Shown here: piece by piece, positions 34,435 to 46,198 of the stretch
How the letters are laid out: the number at the start of each line of letters is the position of its first letter
How positions within the stretch are numbered: position 1 is the stretch's first letter
From: Cryptomeria japonica
Taxonomy: Eukaryota; Streptophyta; Pinopsida; Cupressales; Cupressaceae
Assembly (NCBI RefSeq): GCF_030272615.1
Contig: NC_081410.1
Span: forward strand, 113,151,933 to 113,213,932
Direction of reading: 5' to 3'
DNA length: 62,000 nucleotides
Notes under the pieces: generated by a model
What the model saw: the letters and a program-made list of their open reading frames with translations, nothing else
Databases searched by the model: none
What the model was told of the DNA's origin: nothing
Position numbers and translations under genes: made by a program

Positions 34435-34922
34435 CATCCCCACGAGGCCAAATCTGATTTCTGTAGTAATCTCAACACTTGAAATTTTTTAAGAAGATTG
34501 ACAAATACTGAGAAAATAGCCGGCTTCTGAAAGGACGTCTAGACAAACATGGATTTTAGGTATATGGTTATTGATTCCGAGGCTGGTAAGTTTATTGGGT
34601 GTGAGCATTTTGATCTTTATTTTCTTTAAATCTAACTTCTTTCACACTTTTGATATAACATTTTGATCTCTATTTTCTATAAATAAATAAAAATTAACAT
34701 CTTATAATTTTCTGAGAGAAATAAGTAAAGAAGTGTATATGTACTAAGTGGATCTATAAGATTAGGTACCATGGTGAGTTGCAAAGGTTTCTGACATTTT
34801 GTGAATCTGCTCAACATCAAAGAAGATGTTGGAATCCTAATTCCTCTCACATACATGAGAAGAACTGGAGTCTTACATGAAGATAAAAATATGATTTCTA
34901 AATATAATTTGGATGATGTAAT

Positions 34923-35365
34923 TGTTAGCATAACAATTTCTATCACCTCCGTAATTCACGAATCTTACTCTAGTCTTCTCCTTAGTTTATGGTGATAAAC
35001 TGATGATTGGATTCTCTTGCAGACTTACGGTGATTTTATGTTTGCATGCTCGTATGTAAGCCTAACCAAGGTGAACAACAAGTTATTACCACCGTTTTCA
35101 TTGCAAGATTTGTTTAATGCAGTTGTTATGTGTTCATTTCCTTAGATCTGCCTTCATTTTTTCAGATCTGTCTTTGTTTCTTCTGTAATTTCTTCCTTGA
35201 AAGCTGTGGTTAATTTTGTATAAATCATACATTCCACAGATTGTAAATTAGACACAATGAATTAATAGAATTTTATTTTCAGCTGTTGTATTTTATTATT
35301 CATTTCTTGTAAGTTTGTCTTTTTGTCCAGCTAGATCTGTATTCTGCTATGCGGAAAATTTAACA
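34923..35365 (+). repeat. TRIM-like 5' LTR
   Basis: It starts TGTTAGCATAAC and ends TTTAACA before TGGTATC. It is T-rich with several AGATCTG-type short words. It pairs with 36027-36453. Confidence 0.85.
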
Positions 35366-35377
35366 TGGTATCATAGC
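35366..35377 (+). other. TRIM-like primer binding site
   Basis: TGGTATCATAGC matches the initiator-Met complement with one change and has no spacer from the LTR. Confidence 0.8.
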
Positions 35378-36026
35378 TTGAGAGCGAGGAGGAAGGACAA
35401 ATTATTTGCAAGTAGATTTATGAAGAATGGAAGCTGACGTAAACTTTGGTTCTAGAGCATGCTCCTTGCTTCATTTGTTCATGCTCTTTTTGCATGGGCC
35501 TTGCCTTTATCTTCTCCTGTATGATATACCATTTCAGTGGACCTGTCTTGTTTCTCTTTTGTCATATTATGAAGGAGGTTTTTTACTATTAGTGCTAATG
35601 CTTCTTGGTTTTGTTTCAAGTTTGATTAGTTCACTATTGGCACATGTATTTTCGACTAGCAGCTTCTTCTAGCATGGTTGAGTAGTGTCGTTGGGGTCAC
35701 TCATGCAGATTCATCTGCCACGTGCATCTTCGAAAGTTAGATGTTTTGCCTTTGTTTTCCATTTGATAATTGTTTGAGTAGTGTCATTGAGGGCACTCAT
35801 GTAGATTCTTCATCTTGATCATCATCTTGGCTTTTGAGGAGGTTCTTCATTTAGCACTATGACAATCATCATTCGACAGTTGCTCGCACTTTTCTTGTCT
35901 CTCAAAGGATTTTCTTATGCACTTCCTATAATTGCATCTTTGTAATTTTGAGGGGGGGTTTTGTTCCCACTGAGTTTTCCCTCTTTTCTCTTTCCTTTTT
36001 TCTCCTTAGTTAGGCTTAAGACAGGT

Positions 36027-36453
36027 TGTTAGCATAAGAACTTCTATCACCTCCGTAATTCACGAATCTTACTCCAGTCTTCTCTTTAGTTTATTGTGAT
36101 AAACTGATGATTGGATTGTTCGGTAGACTTACAGTGATCTTATTTTTGCAGCGCATATGTAAGCCTAACCAAGGTGAACAACAAGTTATTACCACCGTTT
36201 TCACTGCAAGGTTTGTTTAATGTAGTTGCTATGCCTTCATTTTCTCAGATCCGCCTTCATTTCTTTAGATCTGTAATTTCTTCCTTGAAAGCCATGGTTA
36301 ACTTTGTATAAATCATGCATTCCACAGATTGTAAATTAGACACAATAATTTAAAAGAATTTCATTTTCAGTTGTTCTATTTTCTTATTCATTTCTTATAA
36401 GTTTGTCTTGTTTTCCAGCTAGATTTGTATTCCGCTATGCAGAAAAATCTATA
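36027..36453 (+). repeat. TRIM-like 3' LTR
   Basis: It starts TGTTAGCATAAG and ends AATCTATA, where the expected terminal CA has mutated. TSD GTAAT follows. It is shorter than the 5' LTR by small deletions. Confidence 0.83.
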
Positions 36454-36582
36454 GTAATTAACTGGAGTTTTGGATGAGTATGCATGTGATTACTTCTATT
36501 TTTATCTGTCCTTTGATTAATCCAATACCTCTATTTATTGAGGAAGTTATAATACATCTTTCGATCAGTTAATCCTTGATCA

Positions 36583-36714
36583 TGTGACCAAGAAGTTTCT
36601 TGTGTATTCTATTTGAATGAATAAAGATTCATGTACATTAACTGTTTATGTGATCAAGAAGTTTCATGTGTATTCTATCTAAATGAATAAAAATTCATGT
36701 ACATTAATTGTTTG
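36583..36714. repeat. Tandem duplication, 2 x 66 bp
   Basis: The units 36583-36648 and 36649-36714 differ at about seven positions. A looser third similarity may exist near 37030-37065. Otherwise 36460-38016 shows no recognisable gene. Confidence 0.85.
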
Positions 36715-38026
36715 TGTTATTGTTTGTTGTAGCAATCAATTTCTTTTCTATGTATTCTATTCATTACATATGTTTTCAGATTTTTCAAAACATATATTGG
36801 ATAAGTGATGCAAACCGTCAATTTAAGAGATCTACATGGAATGCAAACTAATTGTATATTTAAAATTCTATTTTAAGTCTCAGGATTTGTACATGCTAAC
36901 TGCATAAAATAAACAGTCCAATTGTTTTTATGGATTGTTATCTTTGTAAAACGATCCCCTTGTTGTTTAATCAAGTCTAAGAAAGACCTCTCTATTGAAG
37001 TGCATATTGATGTAATCTATTTATACAAATTGACTGAATAAAAATTTATGTGTATTAATTTATTTGTTTGGGTTGTAAGATCTTACATATTAGATAATGG
37101 TTGCATGTGCATTATTGTGTCAACAAGTTTAGTAATGAAGCTTGAAGGTCTAATTATGGATGTCAATAAGTATTTTATTTAATGATTAGCCGTGTTACTC
37201 TTTAATTATATTATATGAGATCTCAAGGATAACCCTCCCAAGCTTTCTGGATCTTAGAGGAGAAGATGATTAACCCTATCTCCTCACTTATACTCTATGT
37301 TCTCCAATATTTTTTATTTGTTTCTACCTTTCTACTTGTGTAGTGTGATTCCCTTCTATATGAGTGTTGTGTGTCTTTCCAAGAAGATTAACGCTAAAAT
37401 TTTGAAGGCCAACAATACACTTGAATAAGATTCAAGATAAATGGTCCCCCTAGATTTTTAGGAGGAAAATTGATCATATAACTAAAAATAATCATATTTA
37501 TCTTGAACTATAAAATTTGATTGATCTAAAACAAGGCTAGGTGGGTTGCTTATCAGCCAAGAAAATCAATTCTAAAGAAAATTATATGTTATCCCTTTAA
37601 TAGAAGCATGACCATGATTCTATATTTTGAGATCAAATCATATTTTAACTAAATCTAAACTTTGATATAAAATCCTTGCAACCAACAACTTGGAACAATA
37701 ATTGTACCTTGTAATCACATAAGATTCATTATAATAAAAATTACATTGTCAAGACAAAATAAATCAACTCCACATGGATGCCTTTACCAGCACATATACA
37801 AGATGACCAACAAAACTAGAAATAATCTATGCAACATATACTCAAATACATAAAAAGAAAGCATGCTACCCATAATTAACCAACAAGGTTAATAATTAAT
37901 TCGTTTATTTCTTAAATTTTCTCCAATGACTACCACTTTCTTCCTTGTTTTTTTCTCAAAGATTTGTTCATGAACTTCTTTTTGGCATATTAGGACACAA
38001 TAATATAATATATCAATGGTGGGCTT

Positions 38027-38259
38027 CTTTTTTTTTTCTTTTTTTTTTGTTGACTTAAGGATATCTCCTGGACCTAGTCCAGCACCCAGTCTGCCTTGCC
38101 TTGATCTGTCTTACTATCAAGTTGGGCGAGACTAATCCTTTAGGAAAACTAATCCTCTAAATATGCATGCAATCACCCACAAACTACATGCATCAAACAA
38201 ACCCAAACCTTAAAATCAAACTCAGACAACCCAAAGATAACTCCGCTACTCATGTGAGT
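38027..38259 (-). mobile_element. SINE-like retroposon with A-rich tail
   Basis: This insert of about 233 bp has an A-rich 3' tail (T-run on plus at 38027-38050) and is bounded by the direct repeat TGGTGGGCTT at 38017-38026 and 38260-38269. It has no ORF. Its size, tail and 10-bp TSD fit a SINE. I could not confirm pol III A and B boxes, so a short LINE end or processed RNA copy remains possible. Confidence 0.55.
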
Positions 38260-38269
38260 TGGTGGGCTT

Positions 38270-38805
38270 TTACCTTGAATATGCATCGATGTAGCACCAT
38301 TTGATTTTATGATCATCTTATAAAATTATGGTCATGAATTTATGGCACAAAAAGATAATTTAATTTCACTGTTCTTACTTTGCTTTGAAGTTGCGCCATG
38401 CATCAAATTTATTTTCATTAGGTGTAAACTGTTTATTTTACATATTAGAAACTTCTCTCTTCCCATTGCACAAACTGTAGAGTTTAATTTAACCTAATGG
38501 TTGTTGAGCGTCATTTGTTGTTTTCCTGAGCACTGTGACTATATTGGCGTTTCTTGTATAGATGTTGCGTAGCAATTTCAACTTCATTCTTTCCTTGATA
38601 TGACTCCCTTCCTTTTATATTGCTGCGTTCTCACTCTGCATCCTTCCCGCGTGTACCATTTCATTTGTGACATCTATGTGAAATACATTGTAATTTTTTA
38701 TTTTTAAAAAATTTTTTTTGGTTGTTGTTGTTCTTGATGTCTGAATATAGATCATTATCTTGCAAGGAATTTATATTTATTATTTATATATATATATATA
38801 TATTT
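38270..38805. other. No gene; AT-rich with a (TA)n run
   Basis: A (TA)n simple repeat at about 38787-38803 sits next to the 3' end of LINE-B and may be its tail. Nothing else was recognised. Confidence 0.5.
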
Positions 38806-39161
38806 TTATTAAACATCATATAAACAGCAGTTACAAAATTAGAGAGTTTGGGCTGGAAACCATACAGCCAGTCTAAAGAGTTAAAACATAAGATGCAGTA
38901 GTTATATCAGGCAGGAGCATCACTCGGGTACAACTAACTGAACACAAAGGAGGAAGCAGGGTCATTGTTATCGCCCAATGGGGGGAGCCATGTAGTTTAG
39001 CCTAGCTCTCCTTCGCACCAAACCAGTACGTTCCCTTCGGCAAACTGATCTCTGTAAGGGTGGGAGGGAAGTCCTTCCAGCTCCAACTCGATGAAGTCTT
39101 CTCTCTGCTGTGGTGCCTCCATCTCTTGCATGAACCTCATCATCCCTTGTTCAAAATGAGT

Positions 39162-40500
39162 CTAATTGCTTCCCATGCGGTACCATTTGAAGCCATGTGA
39201 GAGTTCTCTTATGAAGACTAGAGTAGAGCCATTCTTTAGCCACCTGTCAAATTTGTCTTCCTCCAGTCTTAGTACCACTGTGACCTGCATAGCAACAAGG
39301 TAAAAGATGAGTCTCCTAAGAGACTCAGTGAGGTTCCTACTCTTTCCATTAAACACATCATCATTCCTATATTTCCAAATGATCCACATAACTTCCAAAG
39401 AGAGAGCAAAGCAGAAAAGATTAGAATGTTTCTTGCCACCTCTAATATAACCAAATACCATCTCTTCAATAGTAAAACAATTGTTATTAAGTGAGATACC
39501 AAATAGATTCCAAACTTCTCTAGCAAAATGACAACCAAAAAAGATGTGGTATACAGATTCATGGATACAACAGAGTTTGCACAATAAGGGGTCTCCATTG
39601 TTGTCCTTTAGTGGCAGCTTATGTAGAAGGAGTCTCCAGGCAAAAAAATTCTTCTTTGGTTCAGTCGGGGAAGTCCAGAATCTCAAGAGGGTAGAATGCC
39701 ATTGTTTGGAGTCCCAAGAAAGGTTCCAAAAGTAGTTAAGGTGGTCAAGGATATCGACAGAATCAGTAAGAGCAGAGTAGATCATTTTAGCTTTGGTTAG
39801 CAAAAGGGGAGATCCAACTATCTAGCAGAGAGAGGCTAAAGGGGGGGGGGGGAAGCGGGGGTGGGAGTAGGAAGGATGGGAGTGAGTGTAGACTTAAGGA
39901 TGGAGTAGGTTCTGGCCTAGGAGAGTGGGAGGTTGAATTTAGAGCTAAGAGACTCCCAGGAGATTAGGGTGCCATCTTGCAGAATGTGTTCAAATGAGAT
40001 TAGTCCCTGGTTGTGCTATTTCAGGGCAGAACATCCTTGAAGATAGGCTAGCTGTTTCCCATTGTGCAAAACATTCCACCATATAGACCTTTTCAGATCA
40101 AGGGACCCTTCCTTGTCTATTATGTCTTTATTGCTAATGTATTGCCTAACATGGTTCCAGGCTTTCCATATCGACTTGAAGACTTCTGACCCTGCAGGGG
40201 AGACCTCAAAATTCCCAACAATCAGATCACTGATGGGTAGGTTCTTCCATTTTTTTGCCGATTTTGGGGTGGAGCATTGAATATTATTTCTAACAAGCAC
40301 TTTCCATTGTTCGTTGCAATCAATGGCTTTACAAATCCATTTGGCAGCCAGGGCTGTTCCTTGAAGTTTGAGGTCTTTGAGGCCCATACCTCCCTGAGTC
40401 TTAGATTTGATACACCAGTCCCATTTAATTGCGTGTTGCTTCTTTTTACCTTTTCCATTTGACCAGAGGAAGTTCCTGATCTGTTTTTGAATGTAATTGA
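39162..40500 (-). pseudogene. LINE-B ORF2 C-terminus (post-RT and zf-RVT region)
   Basis: The frame 40016-40387 has GLKDLKLQGTALAAKWICK, typical of the segment after RT. The frame 39162-39803 has KNFFAWRLLLHKLP, CKLCCIHESVYHIFFGCHFAREVWNLF (the Cys/His zinc-binding region) and then a tail without an obvious RNase H. A break separates the two, with a poly-G run at 39841-39853 between them. So LINE-B ends after zf-RVT, unlike LINE-A, which has RNase H. Confidence 0.82.
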
Positions 40501-40645
40501 ACTGATAATTGCTGAATAGCTAGGCTGAGGAATAATTTATGTTATAGGAAGATAGAAGTTTCTGACAAACCTGATAGTGACCTACCAGGGAGACGAAGTT
40601 CCGATTCCACTTGGCAAGTTTCTTATCAACCTTATTTCTAAACCA

Positions 40646-41974
40646 TTACCACATTTCTTTCAAGTTCGGAGAGATAGAGAAAGGGATGCCCAAGTATCTA
40701 ATGATGGTAGCTGGGCCTCCCCATTTTAGGTCAAAGTTAGACAACCAGATAGGAGGGGCATCAGTCCAACCTAACAGGGTAGATTTGTGGAGGGCAATTC
40801 TACTACCTGATGCTTTGCAGAATATCTTGCTATTGTGAAGAAGATGTGTTAGATTCTGCTTCCCTAGGGAGAAGAGGATAGTTGCATCATCTGCAAACTG
40901 TATATTGATGACCTCTTCTTTGTTAAGGAGTGTTATTCCTTTAACCTTAGGGGATAAGCTAAAGTCTTTTAGTATGTAGTGCATAGCATCCACAGCTAGG
41001 ACAAATAGGGCCGGGCCAAGAGGACACCCCTGTCTAATTGATCTAGAAAGAGTGACGTTATCAGATTTTAGTCCATTTACTTCCATAACTGCATTGGCAT
41101 CACTAAGAAGTGTCTAGACAATCCTGTAGAAGGAGTCTGAGAAGCCCAGACTGTCTAGCATCTGAATTATGAATCCCCATTCTATCCTATCATATGCCTT
41201 CTCAAAATCTATTAGTAACATAGCCCCATTCTGACCGGAGGTCTTGGCCCACTCTAGAGACTCCCAGCAGGTCACCAAGAATCCCCATTCTATCCTATCA
41301 TATGCCTTCTCAAAATCTATTAGTAACATAGCCCCATTCTGACTGGAGGTCTTGGCCCACTCTAGAGACTCCCAGCAGGTCACCAAGTTCTCAAGGATGA
41401 ACCTGCCTTTCACAAATCCTGTTTGGGTAGGACTGATAATCTTAGGCAATATTTTGATTAACTTGTTTGCTACTACTTTAGCTAATATTTTGTAAGATAC
41501 ATTTAGTAGCGTGATAGGCCTCCAATTCTTGACCAAAGTCTTGTCTCCCTCCCTGGGAATGAGTTTGATAAACCCTTGGTTGATCTCTTTGCCAAGGGTT
41601 CCTTTGGATATAGCCTCCATATATAGAGCATCAAGGTCATCTACAATCCATTGAATATTTTTCTTATAAAACTCCACTGGGAATCCATCTGGACCAGGGG
41701 ATCTATCATTGCCCATAGAGGAGATAGCCATGGCTATTTCCTCTTTTGAAATAGGGAACCCCAAAACCTCATAGTTCTCCTCATTAATTTTGGGTGGGGT
41801 CAGTTGCTTAATAAGCACTCTAGCATGTCTGTGTTCTTCATTTACTCTCTCTGAGGCGAAAAGCTTTTGATAATAGAGGGAGAAACATTGCAGGATCTCT
41901 TGAGAGCGTGTGATATGAGTGTTATTGTCCCATATAGCGTTGATGTTCACCTTAGCTTCCTTAACTTTGAGCAT
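40646..41974 (-). pseudogene. LINE-B ORF2 reverse transcriptase
   Basis: RT for target-primed reverse transcription. Frame 41114-41974 covers the N-terminal RT (RSPGPDGFPVEFYK, WRPITLLNVSYKILAK, QTGFVKGR, then motif A, LIDFEKAYDRIEW). Frame 40646-41086 carries RQGCPLGPALFVLAVD and the catalytic FADD at 40886-40897. A stop near 41112 separates them. A tandem duplication (41171-41278 and 41279-41386) repeats 36 residues, including motif A, in frame, so two copies of the motif A Asp are present. That would probably disturb the fold. Confidence 0.9.
41171..41386 (-). repeat. In-frame 108-bp tandem duplication in LINE-B RT
   Basis: The units 41171-41278 and 41279-41386 differ at one base (giving Ser or Gly). 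Each encodes 36 residues spanning VTCWESLEWAKTS to YDRIEWG, including motif A. Confidence 0.95.
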
Positions 41975-42139
41975 GTGGAAAAATATTTGGAGCCCTTATC
42001 CCCCAAATCTAGCCAATTTAGTTTGGACTTGGTTTTAAGCCCTTTAATTTTCTGGTTCTGAAACCTCCTGAGGTGATCTTTGATTGTCATCAGAGTGCAG
42101 GTGAGGTTTTCATCATTTAGAGAGTTTTGAAGATTCAAT

Positions 42140-43139
42140 TATGCATTACATAGATCCTCCTGGAGAAGTCTTTCTACCCTCCTGGCATCCTTGGCCTTCT
42201 TTTTGCCCACTATCTAACAAAGGATGGTCCAAGTTTTAATATTTGCATTCCAGGCATCTGCATTAGAGGGCTGTATCCTATCTTTTTTGTTAAACAGTCT
42301 GATAAAGGCCAGGGCAGAGCAGAGCTCTTCATCTTCTAGGAGTGTAGTGTTTAGGATAAATGAAGAAGCTCTTGAGGAGGAGGGGGGGGCTCTGGGGAGA
42401 GGTCAATTCCCCTTATTATCGGGTGGTGATTTGAGAGGGTGTATGGGGAGATAGAATAGTGGTCACCACTACGGCCTTTGTCTACCATAAAGTGGGCTTT
42501 ATTGAGGTAGAACCTGTCCAGTCTGCAATAGATCCTTTTATTCAGCTATTGATAGTTGCACTAGGTGTACCATATAGTGTTCAATTTGTCTTTCTTCCCA
42601 GCAATAGGGTCAAAAAGATGTAGTTTATTGATCATTCTATCCCATTGAAGTCTTTCCATTCCCTTCCATTCAAATTTATTGCCCCCTTTTTTATCACTAG
42701 GAGATTCAACCATATTGAAGTCGCCCCCAATAATCCAAGGGATATCCTCTAGCATTGTTAGCCAGTTCCAAAGTTCACCTCTTTCTCTATAGTCATTCAG
42801 TGCATATATAGAGCATATTCCAAACTTCTGGTTCTCCATTTGAATGGAGACCCATATAGCTCTAGCACAGGGGGATTGACCCAAGTTAACTACTTTATTG
42901 GCCCATTTAGGGCTAAGGAGTATGGCTGATCCACCTTTTCCTTTGGTATGGTTAGTGTAAAAAGAGGTGGCCTCCCTCCAGATACATTTGAGACCAATTT
43001 GCAGTGTGAAGCCCACTGCCTTTAGCTCTTGTAAGAGGAGGCAGTCTATATTCTTATGTGCATTAATAAATCTCTTTATGATGTATTTCCGATCAAGGGC
43101 CTCTAGGCCTCTGATGTTCGAAGATATAATCTTCAACAT
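42140..43139 (-). pseudogene. LINE-B ORF2 endonuclease
   Basis: Frame 42561-43139 opens with ATG (MLKIISSNIRGL) and shows the APE-type motifs LLLQELKA and IIGGDFNMVESPSDKKGG. The C-terminal part of the domain is in broken frames below 42561. The spacing from the ORF1 end (43160) to this ATG is about 20 nt, normal for a LINE gene pair. Confidence 0.85.
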
Positions 43140-43159
43140 GATTCACCTGGTTGGGGAGG

Positions 43160-45012
43160 TTAAGTTTGGGATTTAAATCCCTCAAAACACTTGGGCCAGT
43201 CCTCTTTATTTGCTATATTGCTAGAATCAAGTGCAATCGAAGAGGAGGGTCTACCTCTCTTTTTCCTTGCCTCTGAGATTTGCTCAGGGCCTAGAGATTT
43301 CTTCCTGTTAGCACTATCCTTGATGTTCTTAGGAGATCTCTTCCTCCTAGCTTTCCTCTGTTTACCCAATGTAAATCCATCTTGAGGGACTATCAGTCCT
43401 TGTTCAAAATTGGCTTCCACTAGAGTGAAGGGGTCTATGGTGGGTTCCACAAGTTGAGTGGTATCTATCTCTACCTTCAAGACACTAATAGGGGTGCTAG
43501 CCTTATAGGGGGCACCACTAGCAGGGTCTCCCCTAGAGTTCTCTAAAGTACCAAAATCATCTAGAGGGGTTGACAACACCTCTTCCAGATTAGGTCCTCC
43601 CCTATCCCCTTGTAGGGTAAGGGGATCCTCAGTATTGAGACCATTATGTTCTTTGCTAGTGGATAGTTTAGAGTCTTGGTCCAAGGCCCTACTAATGATG
43701 TCTACCATATCTAGAGCACCTCTATCAATGTCCTCAAGGTCAGGTACCTGACATCGAGAGGCCTCAATTTCCATTTTCTGCTGAGGAGGTTTAGTTCAAG
43801 AATTTTCCTTTCTTCCGTTGCTTTTCTCAATTTCTCCATCACTAGTTGTTGAGCATTAAGGGTCCTCGGGTTAGAGTTATGGGAAGGAGTATAAACTGAT
43901 TCAGAGGGGGCAAGGGGGGGAGGCTGAGCAGCGGTGAGGGCCTCTTTGATAGCATTGATGTAGTCTAAGAAGGAGTTAGCCATCGAGGAGGGTGGAGAGG
44001 TAGGGGGAGGGGGAGGGGTGTGGGGGGATGGCGAGGGGGGGGAGGAGAAGAAGTAGGTGGGGGGGGGGGGGCAAGGAAGGGGAATGAGGGGGGGATGCAG
44101 GGGCAGGTTCAGAGGGTATGACTTTAGATACAGGGGGAGACTGGAGGCCCTAGTTTTAGACCTTGAAAATTTGCTCAATAATAAGGGACATTTGCTCCTA
44201 AAGTGACCACTAAACTTACAAAAGTGACAGGCATCTATTCCACCCATATATTCAATCGCACAATAGTAGGTTTTATTGTGGAGTCGAATAACAATTTCTG
44301 CAGGGTAGACCATGCCTGGTTTTAATGCAATGAGCAGTCTAGCATCAAGATGTGGGAGGATCGAGGGAGAAGAGTTGATTTTTATAACTTTCCCCAAGGG
44401 TTCCACAATTTTGTCAACACAGGACCAAAGGAAAGCTGAAACATTCTTAATTGTTATCCATTTTGGGCAGGAAAGGGCAAGTATTTCATCATTATAGGCT
44501 TCAGGGTCCCATCGAACCACCATAAAAGATGAATTTCCTACTGACCAATACTGTTTATTTATAATTTTGCTTTAGCTTTCCTTATTATAAAAAATAAATA
44601 AAAATAAACCCTTTTGAATCATTCTACAAAATGAAAATTGAAACCCTAATTTATTGACCCATACATCTTGCAACCATTTATTCATATATTGTCAAGATGG
44701 TAAATTATTTACATCAAAGGCAGCGAAAAAAATTGTTGAATCCCTAAGTCTAGAAATCTTCGAAGAAATGGTAGAGAGCGTGGAGTCGTTAGGTTTAATG
44801 GTGATGCGCTTGGAAGAGTGGACCTCACCTTGTTCAGGCACGAGATTGGTTTCATCTTCATGGTGGAGAGCGGCTTCAAACTTTGCATCTTTGGGGAATG
44901 AAAACCACTTGCCCTCCACCACCTGGCTGAAGGTTTTCCACAGCTCTCGAGTGTTTGCAGATGAAGAAATGGGTTGTTTCGGGTTCTTGGGGCCATCTTT
45001 ATTTGGCTCCAC
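43160..45012 (-). pseudogene. LINE-B ORF1 (gag-like, DUF4283 plus CCHC knuckle)
   Basis: Three frames must be combined. 44692-45012 (WKTFSQVVEGKWFSFPKDAKF) is the N-terminus and opens at a GTG with no ATG. 43711-44523 holds the DUF4283-like core and a zinc knuckle (CHFCKFSGHFRSKC), then a proline-rich stretch encoded by C-runs at 43920-44110. 43160-43774 holds an acidic, then basic (RKARRKRSPK) C-terminus. There is a frameshift within 43711-43774, near or inside the homopolymer-rich part. ORF1 proteins bind the LINE RNA. Confidence 0.8.
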
Positions 45013-45120
45013 TTATTGCAAGAGGTAATAAATGACTTCGAGGGCTTCCCAATGAGGCCAAGGAGCCCTCGCATGCGAACGCGTACTGCAACCAACGACA
45101 CTATGGGTTTCGTGCCCTAG

Positions 45121-45485
45121 TTGCAGAGTGCTCAAAATTCCTCTCATAGTTGTCTTCTTTTTAAAATTGTTATGATTAAATTTTAAAAAAATATTATATA
45201 TATTATAATTTTTGAAAAGATGATATTAATGGTTATATGCTTACAAAATGATATTTCTAAATGATTTCATTTAATTTCAAGAAAATAAAGAAAGAAAAAT
45301 TGTCAACATTTTAATAGGTATGGAAGAGGTTTCATTGGGTTATTATTTAAGCTTACTAGGTTCTATCAAGGATATTTTGATCTAACCCCTTTAATTAAAC
45401 CCTCTTACATGGAAACTTAATGAAATTGAATTATTTTATTTTAACAATAATTATATTTGTTAATTTGCATGACAATGAAAAAATA
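45121..45485. other. No recognisable feature
   Basis: AT-rich DNA right of LINE-B. The LINE 5' end may reach slightly into it. Confidence 0.4.
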
Positions 45486-45489
45486 TTTT

Positions 45490-45550
45490 AGTTTCATTTT
45501 CCCTCATCCATGACATCTACCAAAGCCCAAATATGATTGATGTAGGAGCA
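45490..45550 (-). repeat. Dispersed repeat R, copy 4 (short inverted fragment)
   Basis: TTTCATTTTCC...CTCATCCATGACATC and the following CCAAATATGATT resemble 48675-48725 and 34385-34460. Only about 60 bp are recognisable. Confidence 0.4.
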
Positions 45551-45859
45551 TCCCAAGTTCATAGCAATCTTGCATCAACCAAAAACATTTTCCTTTATGT
45601 TTTTCTTTTTCTTTGTAGTTTCAACATTTCTTTCCGTGTGCAGTGGCTTTGGCTCATCGAACCTGTGGAGTTGATTCTACTTGAATCGTTGATCATCTTT
45701 CTTTTTTCCCAATCGCATTGCATTTAGATAATTTTCTAGCAAGTTATCGCTATCAGTTTCAATGATAGTATCATGTTATCGATTGCCTTACTTGGACCTA
45801 TTTTTGTGATCTACCAGAATCCCTTCTGAAGCTTGTAGAGCCTTGGGCATTGATTCCAC

Positions 45860-46198
45860 GATCTACACTTCATCCTTTGGATTTTCCAGAGGAATCTCTT
45901 TGCAGAGGCCGACCTTGTTGGTTTTACACGTCAGGTCTTGTTCTTTAGGTTTTGATATCTTTTTAGACAAACCGGATACCCTTGGATCGTATATATAATT
46001 TTAAGTGCACATTAGAATGTAAGAATCATGATCTACACTTCATCCTTTGGATTTTCCAGAGGAATCTCTTTGCAGAGGCCGACCTTGTTGGTTTTACACG
46101 TCAGGTCTTGTTCTTTAGGTTTTGATATCTTTTTAGACAAACTGGATACCCTTGGATCGTATATATAATTTTAAGTGCACATTAGAATGTAAGAATCG
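45860..46198. repeat. Tandem duplication, 2 x 170 bp, nearly identical
   Basis: Unit 45860-46029 and unit 46030-46198 differ at one internal base (CCGG versus CTGG) apart from the unit ends. No ORF spans it. The near identity points to a recent event. Confidence 0.93.

Larger units (their letters stand above)
34050..34660 (-). repeat. Dispersed repeat R, copy 3 (inverted)
   Basis: It is the reverse complement of parts of 24060-24500. It includes the GGTAGATAAAAAC segment near 34078, the TATA-like box at 34221, the GGGAAGCCATGAAGAG segment at 34278-34293 and the GATCGATTCAC...CCCCACGAGGCCAAAT segment at 34402-34450. It is followed 260 bp later by the TRIM-like element. Confidence 0.65.
34923..36453 (+). 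mobile_element. TRIM-like non-autonomous LTR element
   Basis: Direct repeats of 443 and 427 bp flank a 661-bp internal region. A primer site TGGTATCATAGC follows the left LTR immediately, and the TSD GTAAT is exact at 34918-34922 and 36454-36458. No pol motif is present; an 81-codon ORF at 35427-35672 shows no domain. At 1.5 kb it is larger than typical TRIMs but fits small non-autonomous Copia derivatives. LTR divergence is clearly higher than in Copia-1, so the insertion is old. Confidence 0.88.
38806..45120 (-). mobile_element. LINE-B, near full-length L1-type LINE (inactive)
   Basis: Minus-strand order is ORF1 (about 45012-43160) with a CCHC zinc knuckle, then ORF2 with endonuclease (43139 onward), RT (41974-40646) and zf-RVT region (40387-39162), and a 3' region ending in (TA)n at about 38800. 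It is a different family from LINE-A. Frames are broken at several points. No TSD was identified, so the boundaries are approximate. Confidence 0.85.

Noticed and set aside
24060-34660. Repeat R as the LTR pair of Gypsy-3
   Set aside because: R copies on the two sides of Gypsy-3 (24060 and 34050) are in opposite orientations, whereas LTRs must be direct repeats.
39841-39853. Poly-G run as a regulatory or G-quadruplex feature
   Set aside because: It is a homopolymer inside a broken LINE-B frame next to other G-rich slippage sites (43910-44100). Simple slippage explains it better.
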